DNA of 8,105 nucleotides from PLGF01 sp052139695 (GCA_052139695.1 JBKQWF010000136.1:1-8105), one strand, 5' to 3'; numbered from the stretch's first letter, positions 1 to 6,093 are shown. Program-made: numbers and translations. Notes: generated by a model not told the origin, from the sequence alone.

Positions 1-1
1 C

Positions 2-496
2 AAAAATATCGGGTCGCTGAACTTGAGCAATGTGGTGATGAGCAATTCAATGCCAGCCGGAATCAGTTTGGATTATGTGCAGTATGGCCGTGGTTCTTGT
101 GATATTGAGGACACGTATCTCCTTTGGTCACTCGGCAACATGAACACCAACGTCACCGCCTCAATGGTTGTCACCGCCGACACTGCGGCGAACGGAATCT
201 GGACGAACTCGTTTGCTGTGGCGGATTCTCAGGGCGCAGCATCGGCCAACGCTGTCCAGGTTCTCTATATCGGAGTGACGCCACCGGTCACGTTGAACAT
301 TTCGCTTACGAACAATCAGGTGATTCTCTCCTGGGCGACGAACGCTGGAATCTACGGCCTCCAGTCAACGACGAACCTTATCCCACAAACGAACTGGAAC
401 ACCGTGACAAATAATCCGTCGGTGATTTGTTCCTCGAATTCTGTCACCCTGCCGATCACAAACAGAAGTCAGTTCTTCCGGCTGCAAAGTCAATGA
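2..496 (+). CDS. C-terminal part of a DUF11-like secreted/surface protein (5' end outside window)
   Basis: The frame is open from base 2 to the TGA at 494-496, so this is the 3' end of a longer gene and the ATG/TTG codons inside it need not be starts. Seen: a DUF11-type repeat with the pattern MPAG, then GSC, then a hydrophobic 'LLWSLGNM' strand, an alternating 'ASMVVTADT' strand, and 'WTNSFAVADSQGAASANAVQVLYI', which matches the end of conserved DUF11 modules (…LTNTASVTS…NNTATVTV). A Pro-rich linker (TPPVT) leads to a final domain of about 60 residues containing 'VILSWATNAGIYGLQSTTNL' and ending 'SQFFRLQSQ'. That terminal module is common at the ends of very large secreted Verrucomicrobiota proteins. 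The likely location is extracellular or outer-surface; the N-terminal signal cannot be seen. The Asn/Thr/Ser-rich composition differs from the rest of the window. The gene faces the relaxase operon and has no obvious functional tie to it. Confidence 0.8.
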   Translation, partial: KNIGSLNLSNVVMSNSMPAGISLDYVQYGRGSCDIEDTYLLWSLGNMNTNVTASMVVTADTAANGIWTNSFAVADSQGAASANAVQVLYIGVTPPVTLNISLTNNQVILSWATNAGIYGLQSTTNLIPQTNWNTVTNNPSVICSSNSVTLPITNRSQFFRLQSQ

Positions 497-590
497 TCTC
501 GGCTGTTTTTACAATGCGTTTTAGCGATTGATTGAGTGCCCTGACGAGGCAAGCAATGGTAGTGGGCAAAGATTCCGCGAATTGCAACGA

Positions 591-980
591 TCACTTTTTT
601 TCGATGGGTGCGATTTTGATAGAGGCGACGAAGGTCTTGAATCGGTCAAAGTCTGCGTAGCGTTTGGGCAGAATGCGAACCACGGCAAGTTCGTTTTCGC
701 AGAGCCTTTTGGCCAGGGTTTCGAGCCTCCAGCCCAAAATCGCCACATCGGCCATGGAGAAGGCAAGCGTGAATTTCTGCGGTGGCGCATTCCTGTCGTC
801 GTCGGCGTCCGGGTTTGGTTCGATGATGTAGTCAATCAACTGGCTGGTGTGGAAGCCGTGATAATGTTCCTTGTCGAGTTGGAACTCAATGCAGGCGCAA
901 TGCTTGTTCATTGTTTCATAACAATCTTCCATCGTGATCTCTTCCGAGCTGTGCTCAGAACCTCTAAATTTGAGTGACAT
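591..980 (-). CDS. Uncharacterised 129-residue protein downstream of the relaxase
   Basis: I do not recognise this family. The start lies 6 bp beyond the relaxase stop codon (987-989) on the same strand, so the two are almost certainly cotranscribed. The protein is soluble and mixed-charge, with no signal peptide or membrane segment. A Cys/His-rich stretch near the N-terminus (C20, H27, C28, C30, H39, H41, H44) could bind metal but fits no pattern I know. An acidic loop (PNPDADDD, residues 55-62) precedes a strand/helix region (FTLAFSMADVAILGWRLETL) and a C-terminal segment ending FVASIKIAPIEKK. Start choice is open. The ATG at 980 has no clear Shine-Dalgarno sequence. The in-frame ATG at 932 (residue 17, MEDCYET…) is preceded by GGAAGAG with a 6-nt spacer and may be the true start, giving 113 residues. 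A role with the relaxase (mobilization accessory or element-specific protein) is inferred only from position. Confidence 0.7.
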   Translation of the reverse strand: MSLKFRGSEHSSEEITMEDCYETMNKHCACIEFQLDKEHYHGFHTSQLIDYIIEPNPDADDDRNAPPQKFTLAFSMADVAILGWRLETLAKRLCENELAVVRILPKRYADFDRFKTFVASIKIAPIEKK

Positions 981-986
981 AGGCGT

Positions 987-3956
987 TTATATGTGAATGC
1001 CGCCAGAGCGGCGTTGTTGTTGCTGTTGTCTGCGGTGACGTTCAATGTTTTGGCGCGCCTGCTCTCGGAAGGACCGACGCGGCTTTTGTTCAGGAGTTTC
1101 CTTCACATCGGGCGAAATCTTTTCCGTTTGCTCGATCTTTTCGATGACCGATTCCTTTTGTTCGATGCCGAGCCGTTCGTTTATCCAGCGGCGTGTGTCG
1201 GCGACGATTTGAGCCAGCCGTTGCGTAGGAGCCATGCGGGTAGGTCGCATCGCGCGGCCCGTCTCGCGCACCGTACGAACCGTTCTCAAATCCTGATATG
1301 CGGCTGCTGGCACCATTTTTCCCTCTGGCTGATCCCTCCGAACGAAGCCGAGCTTGGCCATATCGTCACGCAGAGCTTGCAGTTCGACAGCAGCCTTGCG
1401 TTCGCGTGAATCTGTCACGCGCCGGGCCAGCAATTCAGCGTCATCGGTAAAAATGTGGACGCGCTCACGACCACGGGAAATAGAGACGTAGAACTGTTCG
1501 CAGTTGACGGCTGCGAACGATTTTGAGGAGGCGACCAGCAGCACTTCGTCCACCGTTTTGCTTTGGGACGAATGCGACGTGACAGCGTACCCGTGGGTGA
1601 AGGCGTTGAACTCGTCTGGAAGAACTCGCCCGTCGGCGAGCGCTATGCGCCCGGCCCGGATTTCCCGCACTTGGACGCGCTCGCCGTTGATGAATTCTTT
1701 GCCGTGATTGGCTAGGAGCAACAGCCACTCGCCAGCGGCCACTTTCAATTCGCGGGCTTCACCCACGTCGAAGGACGCGGCGGCGCTGGCCGGGACGAAA
1801 TTCACTTCTCTTCCATCCGAGCGGCGCACGCGCAGGGCGTTTTCGACCGTGGCCACGATCTCCACCGTACCGCCACAGCCAAATTGTTTGGTCTGGCGAA
1901 TGAAGCGCAGTCGCTGGCCCGGTTCGTACTGGCTGACATTCCTTTTTTGCGCTTCCGTCCATGAAAGCGAATCAAAGACGGCGACAGTTTCATCCCGCTG
2001 GCCGACAATCCCCTCGGCTTTCAACGTCTTACGCACCTTTTCCGTGACGGCCTCGATCTCCGACCATGTGGGCGAAACGAGCAGGGCAGTTTTGCCCTGA
2101 CGGACAGCGGACAGATATGTTTGAGCGGCCTTCTCATAGAGATCGGCTTGCGGACCGTCGGCCAGTGCTTCAGTGACCGCGCCAAGTTCGAGCAGCTTGG
2201 CAAACGCTTTGTTAGTTTGTCTGGCGGCGGCCAGTTCGACAATCTGGCGGAATGCTTCCGGCTTCTGGCGGCGAATCGTCGTCAGTTCGCTAAAACGGTA
2301 TGACGAATATTGTTCAAGAATGCGGAGCGCATCGCCACGAGCAACGGAGGAGTGCTGGCCGGTGTCGCCGGAGAACACAACCCGGCAATGGTTTTGTCGC
2401 ACCAGTTCAAAGAGCTTGGCCATGTCGTCCAAACCGACCGCCCCGGCTTCGTCCAGTACAATGACCGAGCGCCCGGACAATTGGCTTTGAGCCGTCGGAT
2501 CAGCCAGCAGTTTGGCCAGTGTGACTGCTTCCAAATGATCTTTACGGAGCGAATTGGCAGCGGAAGCGGTCGGGGCGCAGAAGACCGGCGCAAAGCCCGC
2601 GTCCTGAAGCGCACGCGACAATTCGACCAAGGTGGTGCTTTTGCCGGAACCGGCCAGTCCACGGAACCCCGTGAAAATGTCGGGACTCGTTATTACGTGC
2701 GCCAGAGCCTTGCGCTGGTCCGCGCCGAGATGACCGGGCGCTTCATAACGATTGGCAACGGGGTCAACAGCGTCAACACCGGCATTGACCGTCCGAATCA
2801 GGAAAAGCTCTTTTTCGAGAATCTCCCGTGTCGAGAAATCCGAACCGACGCGCACCAAATTTGAACGCTCCGCCAACTCCCGCTTCAATTCGGCCAGATC
2901 GAGTTGACCGCAGCCCTTCATCAATGCGGCTTCCAAAATCCTATGCTGTGGCACGACCGAGTTGCGCTCGAAGACATGGGCAATGCCGTGGTCAACGGCG
3001 GCGTCCGTCCAGACCCGTTCGGTAAAAAGCTTTGGCTGGCCGTTTGCGTCGGCGACCACTTTGCGAAGGCCGCGTTTCTCAAAAAAGCCGATCTCGCCAA
3101 GTTGCTGCTCCCGCACCTGTTCATCCGATGCGCCCTTCAATTTCTTGGGCCGGGACTGGTGGACGACGTGGGCGACCTCTTGTTTGGTCAGCTTGCGACC
3201 AAGCCGTTCCTCCTGACGCTTGACCGCCATGTCCCGTTGTTGCGACCTCTTCGAGAACCGCTCGATCAGCCTGGGGTTGATGCCTTCAATCTCAAATCCA
3301 TTGGTGGCTTTCCGGGTCTGATACCCGATTTCATGCAGGCGTTTGACCAGCTCGTTGCGATAGACTTCCGTGGCGTAGTTGACCGCGCCAAACATATCGC
3401 CGGTTTGCAGGGCCTTCCAGCGCCGTTCCCTCCCATCCCAGGTGCTATTGAACAGGACGAAGTGGGTATGCAGTTGCGGGTCGAGAGAGCGTGATGTGGT
3501 ATGGACAAAGGTCGCGCCGACCACATTGCCCGTTATCCTGTCCCGGTCTTCAATGCCGCCCTTCCGAATTCGTGCCGCCGCGAATTGTTCCAATTCCTGA
3601 ATGGCGATGGCAGAGGCTTCCTTGTGCGCCTCGACAATCCGCCGGTCATCCATCGTGACCGCCAGAATTGAAACGCTCTTGGGTGGTGAACAGGTGAAGT
3701 CGAAGAAAATCCTGCGCCCCTTGAAATTCTGCGGCGTCAATTGCTCATTCGTCTCTGGATTCCGATTGTCGCACAATTTCAGGAACGTCTCGCGGGTGAC
3801 GACCTCGCCCGGTTTCAAACCCAGCATTTCGGCGCCGACACCTATCCAATGTCCGCATTCCTTTTGGCCCTGGCTGTAATAGTCGTTGTGCGAAAGGTGT
3901 TCGTCAAAATACGTTTCCGCCGCCTGCCGATTCTTCTGTGGAATGCCGCTGAACAT
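987..3956 (-). CDS. MobF-family conjugative relaxase-helicase (TrwC/TraI type)
   Basis: A 989-residue protein, close to TrwC of R388 (about 966) and much shorter than F TraI. The N-terminal relaxase domain (about 1-310) should nick one strand at oriT and stay covalently attached through tyrosine. Candidate catalytic tyrosines are Y16 and the pair Y26/Y27. The metal-binding histidine triad is clear: H152 and H163/H165 in 'RSLDPQLHTHFVLFN'. The 5'-3' superfamily 1 helicase domain (about 405-850) has Walker A GLAGSGKST (433-441), Walker B VIVLDEAG (498-505), motif III GDTGQ (530-534), the late motif HGYAVTSHSSQSKTVDEV (788-805) and YVSISRGR (823-830). The tail (about 850-989) is charged, probably helical, and ends in a Gln run (977-981) and GGIHI. 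The start at 3956 has GAGG with a 4-nt spacer. A gene for an unknown small protein follows 6 bp downstream. A 10+10 bp palindrome sits 35 bp upstream and suggests regulated expression. All core motifs are intact. Family assignment is very secure; self-transfer is not shown, since no T4SS or coupling gene is present here. Confidence 0.96.
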   Translation of the reverse strand: MFSGIPQKNRQAAETYFDEHLSHNDYYSQGQKECGHWIGVGAEMLGLKPGEVVTRETFLKLCDNRNPETNEQLTPQNFKGRRIFFDFTCSPPKSVSILAVTMDDRRIVEAHKEASAIAIQELEQFAAARIRKGGIEDRDRITGNVVGATFVHTTSRSLDPQLHTHFVLFNSTWDGRERRWKALQTGDMFGAVNYATEVYRNELVKRLHEIGYQTRKATNGFEIEGINPRLIERFSKRSQQRDMAVKRQEERLGRKLTKQEVAHVVHQSRPKKLKGASDEQVREQQLGEIGFFEKRGLRKVVADANGQPKLFTERVWTDAAVDHGIAHVFERNSVVPQHRILEAALMKGCGQLDLAELKRELAERSNLVRVGSDFSTREILEKELFLIRTVNAGVDAVDPVANRYEAPGHLGADQRKALAHVITSPDIFTGFRGLAGSGKSTTLVELSRALQDAGFAPVFCAPTASAANSLRKDHLEAVTLAKLLADPTAQSQLSGRSVIVLDEAGAVGLDDMAKLFELVRQNHCRVVFSGDTGQHSSVARGDALRILEQYSSYRFSELTTIRRQKPEAFRQIVELAAARQTNKAFAKLLELGAVTEALADGPQADLYEKAAQTYLSAVRQGKTALLVSPTWSEIEAVTEKVRKTLKAEGIVGQRDETVAVFDSLSWTEAQKRNVSQYEPGQRLRFIRQTKQFGCGGTVEIVATVENALRVRRSDGREVNFVPASAAASFDVGEARELKVAAGEWLLLLANHGKEFINGERVQVREIRAGRIALADGRVLPDEFNAFTHGYAVTSHSSQSKTVDEVLLVASSKSFAAVNCEQFYVSISRGRERVHIFTDDAELLARRVTDSRERKAAVELQALRDDMAKLGFVRRDQPEGKMVPAAAYQDLRTVRTVRETGRAMRPTRMAPTQRLAQIVADTRRWINERLGIEQKESVIEKIEQTEKISPDVKETPEQKPRRSFREQARQNIERHRRQQQQQRRSGGIHI

Positions 3957-3990
3957 CGGGCCTCAATTTCACCGCAAAACCATCTGCCAT

Positions 3991-4012
3991 GTTGTAATGA
4001 AATCATTACAAC
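3991..4012. promoter_or_regulatory. Perfect 10-bp palindrome, likely operator upstream of the relaxase
   Basis: Arms GTTGTAATGA (3991-4000) and TCATTACAAC (4003-4012) are exact reverse complements separated by AA. The site ends 35 bp before the relaxase ATG. On the relaxase strand it contains TGTAAT (4010-4005), a 5/6 match to a sigma-70 -10 hexamer, though I see no good -35. A symmetric 22-bp AT-rich site over a possible -10 is what an operator for a dimeric repressor looks like, for example autoregulation by the accessory protein or control by the excisionase-like protein encoded at 5743. It could equally be a binding site within oriT. The palindrome is certain; its function is inferred. 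Confidence 0.55.
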
Positions 4013-4081
4013 CTGACCCTGAATTCTCCGGTAATTTTCGCTTCATCATGGCTCAAACTATGGCTCGTTTTTCACAACTGA

Positions 4082-4101
4082 TTGTTCAGAAGCCTGAACA
4101 A
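4082..4101. repeat. Perfect 8-bp inverted repeat with 4-nt loop in the candidate oriT
   Basis: TTGTTCAG (4082-4089), loop AAGC, CTGAACAA (4094-4101). It is not followed by a T-tract, so it does not look like a terminator. Short hairpins of this size lie next to nic in several relaxase systems and are recognised by the relaxase. The function here is inferred from position only. Confidence 0.45.
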
Positions 4102-4142
4102 CCTGATGCCTTGATCTCTGGCACAGTGACGGCAATGAGAAC

Positions 4143-4158
4143 CATTGGTCATCCAATG
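4143..4158. repeat. Perfect 6-bp inverted repeat with 4-nt loop in the candidate oriT
   Basis: CATTGG (4143-4148), loop TCAT, CCAATG (4153-4158), 41 bp to the right of the 8-bp hairpin. Alone it could be chance, but it is the third perfect inverted repeat within about 170 bp. Confidence 0.3.
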
Positions 4159-4388
4159 AAGCCTGTCAGAAACGAAACCGTATTTGGTGCAGATGTTACA
4201 CAAAATGGTTCGGCGTTTATGCTACGAGTAAATCATGAAAATGGCATGACACTTACCCCGCCTTGGGCCGGAGAGGAAACTGCTCGCCGCCGCGCTCAAT
4301 TGTGGCGCGGTAGAAAACCGGCAGTCGAACGAAACGCAGTCGGCACGAACGCCGCCACGCTGACGGCAGAAAAGAGAAATGGAGTTGT

Positions 4389-4835
4389 ATGAATGCACGA
4401 GTTGATTACGGCCAACTGGCCGCAAAGTTGGATTACGAGGCGCTCAACAAAAAGCTGGAACAGTTGAGCCAGCGTGAAGCGCCCAAGAAGCGCAAAACCG
4501 TGGTTGATGCGCTGGAACCGCTGCGCGAGCGGTTATTGGCCTTGCATCGCAAAGGATGGAGCAGCGGACAACTGGTGGAGGAATTGAAAGCCGCTGGCGT
4601 CCCGGTCAGTCCGGCGCGAATGCGCGAATGCTTGGGCCGCTGGACTGGCGGCGGCAATGGCAGCGCCAAATCACACGCCAACCGTCGAAAAGCCGGAGCC
4701 TCGGCCCGCGAGTCTGGCAACGGGCCACTGGCGGCAGCCGCGTCCCCCGCCAGTCGAACCAGAGGCGTTGGTGGCGACGGACAGGGTGGACTTAAATTTG
4801 GGGCAACTGCAAGCGCATCCGCGCCGAAGCCATGA
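4389..4835 (+). CDS. Small basic protein divergent from the relaxase, probable oriT-binding mobilization accessory
   Basis: The start at ATG 4389 has GGAG about 4 nt upstream. Residues 1-30 are helical and charged (LDYEALNKKLEQLSQRE). A basic patch KKRK (33-36) precedes a segment ending at residue 85, 'LEPLRERLLALHRKGWSSGQLVEELKAAGVPVSPARMRECLGRW'-like, which I read as a helix-turn-helix or ribbon-helix fold of the kind seen in TraK/MobC-like accessory proteins that bind oriT beside a relaxase. After residue about 86 the sequence becomes Gly/Ala/Ser-rich and looks non-native. The +1 frame over 4657-4854 instead reads as a Pro/Glu-rich tail (TPTVEKPEPR…, RQPRPPPVEPEA, RVDLNLGQLQA) with higher GC at third positions. 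A frame change near 4640-4665 is therefore likely; see findings. The intact N-terminal region supports a real gene. The family name is tentative, and no sequence comparison could be run. Confidence 0.7.
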   Translation: MNARVDYGQLAAKLDYEALNKKLEQLSQREAPKKRKTVVDALEPLRERLLALHRKGWSSGQLVEELKAAGVPVSPARMRECLGRWTGGGNGSAKSHANRRKAGASARESGNGPLAAAASPASRTRGVGGDGQGGLKFGATASASAPKP

Positions 4836-5188
4836 AAACGGAGTTGCCGAATAAAGCTCGCAGGCCCGTGCCGTCAGTCCGCCTTGCCCGACTGGCCGGC
4901 GTCCTGCCATCACGCGCCTGCTTCGCCGTTGGGCGCAAAAATCGCCCGCCTGTCCGTGGCTCCGCGCAGCCGGGACGATTCGCCCGGCGCTGTTCGCCAC
5001 CGACGGCAGCAGCCGACAGACACTCGGATGTTCCCACGCTCATCAAATGGCCGCTCATTCGCGGAGGCAGCATTCGTAGTTGTGAGCATCAAAGTGACAT
5101 TGAAATGCTGGTCACAAAACGGCGTTCAAAGTATCGGCGCATCAGCGGATGCAACGGGGTGCAAGGCTGGCCGAAGCTGCCGCCTCAT

Positions 5189-5238
5189 GCTGTCAATGTA
5201 TTGCTCGCCCTGCTCCCTCTGCGCTCCACGTTGACAGC
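5189..5238. repeat. 11-bp stem-loop with a 28-nt loop, possible structured RNA
   Basis: GCTGTCAATGT (5189-5199) pairs with ACGTTGACAGC (5228-5238); 10 pairs are Watson-Crick and one is a G-U if the plus strand is transcribed. The loop (5200-5227) is C/T-rich. It lies 31 bp before the terminator-like hairpin, so both could belong to one plus-strand transcript. No RNA family is recognised. Confidence 0.35.
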
Positions 5239-5269
5239 GGCGGCGTTTCGGCCCCGGTTGCTCTTAGGT

Positions 5270-5311
5270 TCCGGCTTTGGAAAGTCCAAAGCCGGAGCTT
5301 TGTCTTTTCAC
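5270..5311 (+). terminator. Rho-independent terminator-like hairpin
   Basis: An 11-bp perfect stem: TCCGGCTTTGG (5270-5280), loop AAAGT, CCAAAGCCGGA (5286-5296). It is followed by a T-rich but interrupted stretch, GCTTTGTCTTTTC. The strong GC stem and partial T-tract fit an intrinsic terminator for plus-strand transcription, ending either the accessory-gene transcript or an unannotated RNA. The interrupted T-tract and its distance from the nearest gene end (about 435 bp) leave room for a dispersed palindromic repeat instead. Confidence 0.5.
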
Positions 5312-5742
5312 AAGACGCATCTTCCGCTCATTTCAGGTGACAAGGCAATCGCCAGCAAAATTGCGATGGAACATGCAGCAGCAGCCGCGATTGCGAGCAT
5401 TCAACTGCTCAAACTAAATCGCTGGCTTGTCCGGTTGTGTGGCCACGTCCCGCCGCAATTGGCAATCATCTGCACATCCTTCCCGCTCCCCTTCGCTTTT
5501 AGGGTGGTGTTTCTTGCTTCGACGGAAGGGTGTTGGACATTTGCTGCCGGGTCGTCGTCTTGGACACTCAGGGCCGAGTCAGGTTGCTTCTGCGCTCTGG
5601 CGCCGCGCGGCGCACCGCAATTGCTCGCCCCCAGAATCGGCCCCCGATCAACTGCCTTTCCATTCAGCCGTCGCTGTTGCGCTGGTTTTTGGATACGGCG
5701 TCCGCCGGTCCATGACTGAAAAGAAATCCAAGATGAATTGAT

Positions 5743-5955
5743 ATGCAAACCATTCCCACCCTTGAAACGCCGCGGGTCACCGCGTCCCTGGAACGGCTGG
5801 CCTACTCCATCCAGGAAGCTGCCGACATGCTCGGCGTCAATTATTTCAGCGTTTACCGTCTCATTCAGCGCGGCAAACTCAAAGTCTGCCGGGCTTTGCG
5901 CGGTAAATTGCTCGTGCCCCGCACCGAACTGTTGAGGCTTTTGAAAACTGAATGA
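5743..5955 (+). CDS. Excisionase-type helix-turn-helix DNA-binding protein (HTH_17/MerR-like)
   Basis: A 70-residue protein. Residues about 19-67 form the compact winged HTH of the excisionase (Xis/HTH_17) family: 'YSIQEAADMLGVNYFSVYRLIQRGKLKV' followed by the wing 'ALRGKLLVPRTELLRLL'. The tyrosine-Ser/Thr-x-x-Glu-Ala-Ala start, GV turn, RLIQ recognition helix and GKL wing are all present. Family members bind DNA as small regulators or as directionality factors that bend DNA during element excision. Nothing but a ribosome-site-poor sequence (AAGATGAATTGAT) precedes the ATG, so its translation start is less certain than its fold. With a relaxase nearby and no integrase in view, a regulator of the mobile element, perhaps acting on the palindrome at 3991, is as likely as a true excisionase. 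The same frame continues past the TGA into an intact SEC-C motif (next entry). Confidence 0.9.
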   Translation: MQTIPTLETPRVTASLERLAYSIQEAADMLGVNYFSVYRLIQRGKLKVCRALRGKLLVPRTELLRLLKTE

Positions 5956-6093
5956 TTTCCAATAGATGCCAACGAGTCACCCGCTTCTCGATACACGCCT
6001 GTCCAACGTAAAGTGGGCCGCAATGAACCGTGTCCATGTGGCAGAGGCAAGAAATTCAAGCATTGTTGTTTGCGGATTTCTCAAAAACAGTAA
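5956..6093 (+). CDS. SEC-C zinc-binding motif peptide, no ATG start; in frame behind the HTH gene's stop
   Basis: Directly after the HTH gene's TGA (5953-5955) and in the same frame, 45 codons are open to the TAA at 6091-6093. They include 'KVGRNEPCPCGRGKKFKHCCL' (about 6010-6072), a full SEC-C motif with ligands CxC…HCC (C at 6031 and 6037, H at 6061, C at 6064 and 6067). In SecA and many small proteins this motif binds zinc, usually at a C-terminus, and helps with protein or nucleic-acid contacts. The preceding residues (…SRYTPVQRKVGRN) look like the usual linker before a C-terminal SEC-C. No ATG lies in frame. GTG at 6013 would give 26 residues without a Shine-Dalgarno sequence. Options are the remnant of an HTH-SEC-C fusion split by TGA, UGA readthrough, the tail of a lost gene, or a minimal GTG-started peptide. 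The motif is certain; how it is expressed is not. Confidence 0.55.
   Translation, partial: FPIDANESPASRYTPVQRKVGRNEPCPCGRGKKFKHCCLRISQKQ

Larger units (their letters stand above)
3957..4388. other. Divergent intergenic region, candidate oriT and promoter region
   Basis: A 432-bp stretch between the divergently transcribed relaxase and the small accessory gene. Roughly 3990-4250 is visibly more AT-rich than the flanking genes. It contains three perfect inverted repeats: 3991-4012, 4082-4101 and 4143-4158. There is also a weak 5-bp repeat (TCATG 4233-4237 / CATGA 4245-4249). In MobF systems such as R388 and F, oriT is usually next to the relaxase or its accessory gene and includes short inverted repeats beside nic, so this is the best oriT candidate in the window. 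I cannot identify a nic sequence. A plus-strand frame is open across the region and ends in an ATGA overlap with the next gene, but its product shows no recognisable domain. The oriT role is inferred. Confidence 0.4.
4855..5742. other. 888-bp stretch without a convincing gene
   Basis: Long open frames exist on both strands because the DNA is GC-rich. The longest is plus-strand 4832-5719 (295 codons), whose start overlaps the previous gene's stop as ATGA. Its product is Arg/Pro/Cys/Ser-rich with no domain, no consistent charge pattern and no third-position bias I would trust, so I do not call it a gene. What the stretch does hold: a long stem-loop at 5189-5238, a terminator-like hairpin at 5270-5296, a small inverted repeat (GCATC 5139-5143 / GATGC 5148-5152) and a 14-bp GC palindrome at 5600-5613. 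It may be a decayed gene, a replication or maintenance region, or the site of a structured RNA. I cannot choose among these. Confidence 0.4.

Noticed and set aside
497..590. Gap between two converging genes, searched for a terminator
   Set aside because: There are T-runs but no stable hairpin before them on either strand that I can support.
1003..1025. CAA/CAG-type triplet run encoding the relaxase Gln tract
   Set aside because: It is only a short interrupted run in a charged C-terminal tail, ordinary low complexity rather than a meaningful repeat.
2310..3494. Long plus-strand frames opposite the relaxase (2310-2864, 2904-3494)
   Set aside because: They are antisense shadows of a strongly supported MobF gene whose motifs span the region.
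3904..3990. Short minus-strand peptide frame (28 codons) starting at ATG 3990 just upstream of and overlapping the relaxase start
   Set aside because: No Shine-Dalgarno sequence beyond the palindrome and no recognisable leader-peptide features. It is probably a chance frame.
4048..4392. Plus-strand frame ending in ATGA overlap with the start at 4389
   Set aside because: The overlap is suggestive of coupling, but the product has no recognisable domain and no ribosome binding site. The frame contains the inverted repeats of the likely oriT/promoter region and extends antisense into the relaxase.
5600..5613. Perfect 14-bp palindrome of G and C only
   Set aside because: In GC-rich DNA such alternating GC palindromes arise easily, and nothing nearby ties it to a function.
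4832..5719. 295-codon plus-strand open frame starting in an ATGA overlap with the accessory gene
   Set aside because: The product is Arg/Pro/Cys/Ser-rich without domain or fold signature. Other frames on both strands are also long here because of high GC, and a terminator-like hairpin lies inside it. If the accessory gene truly shifts frame, the ATGA overlap disappears too.
5401..5748. 115-codon minus-strand frame
   Set aside because: No domain, no ribosome binding site and it overlaps the start of the HTH gene. It looks like a GC-driven spurious frame.
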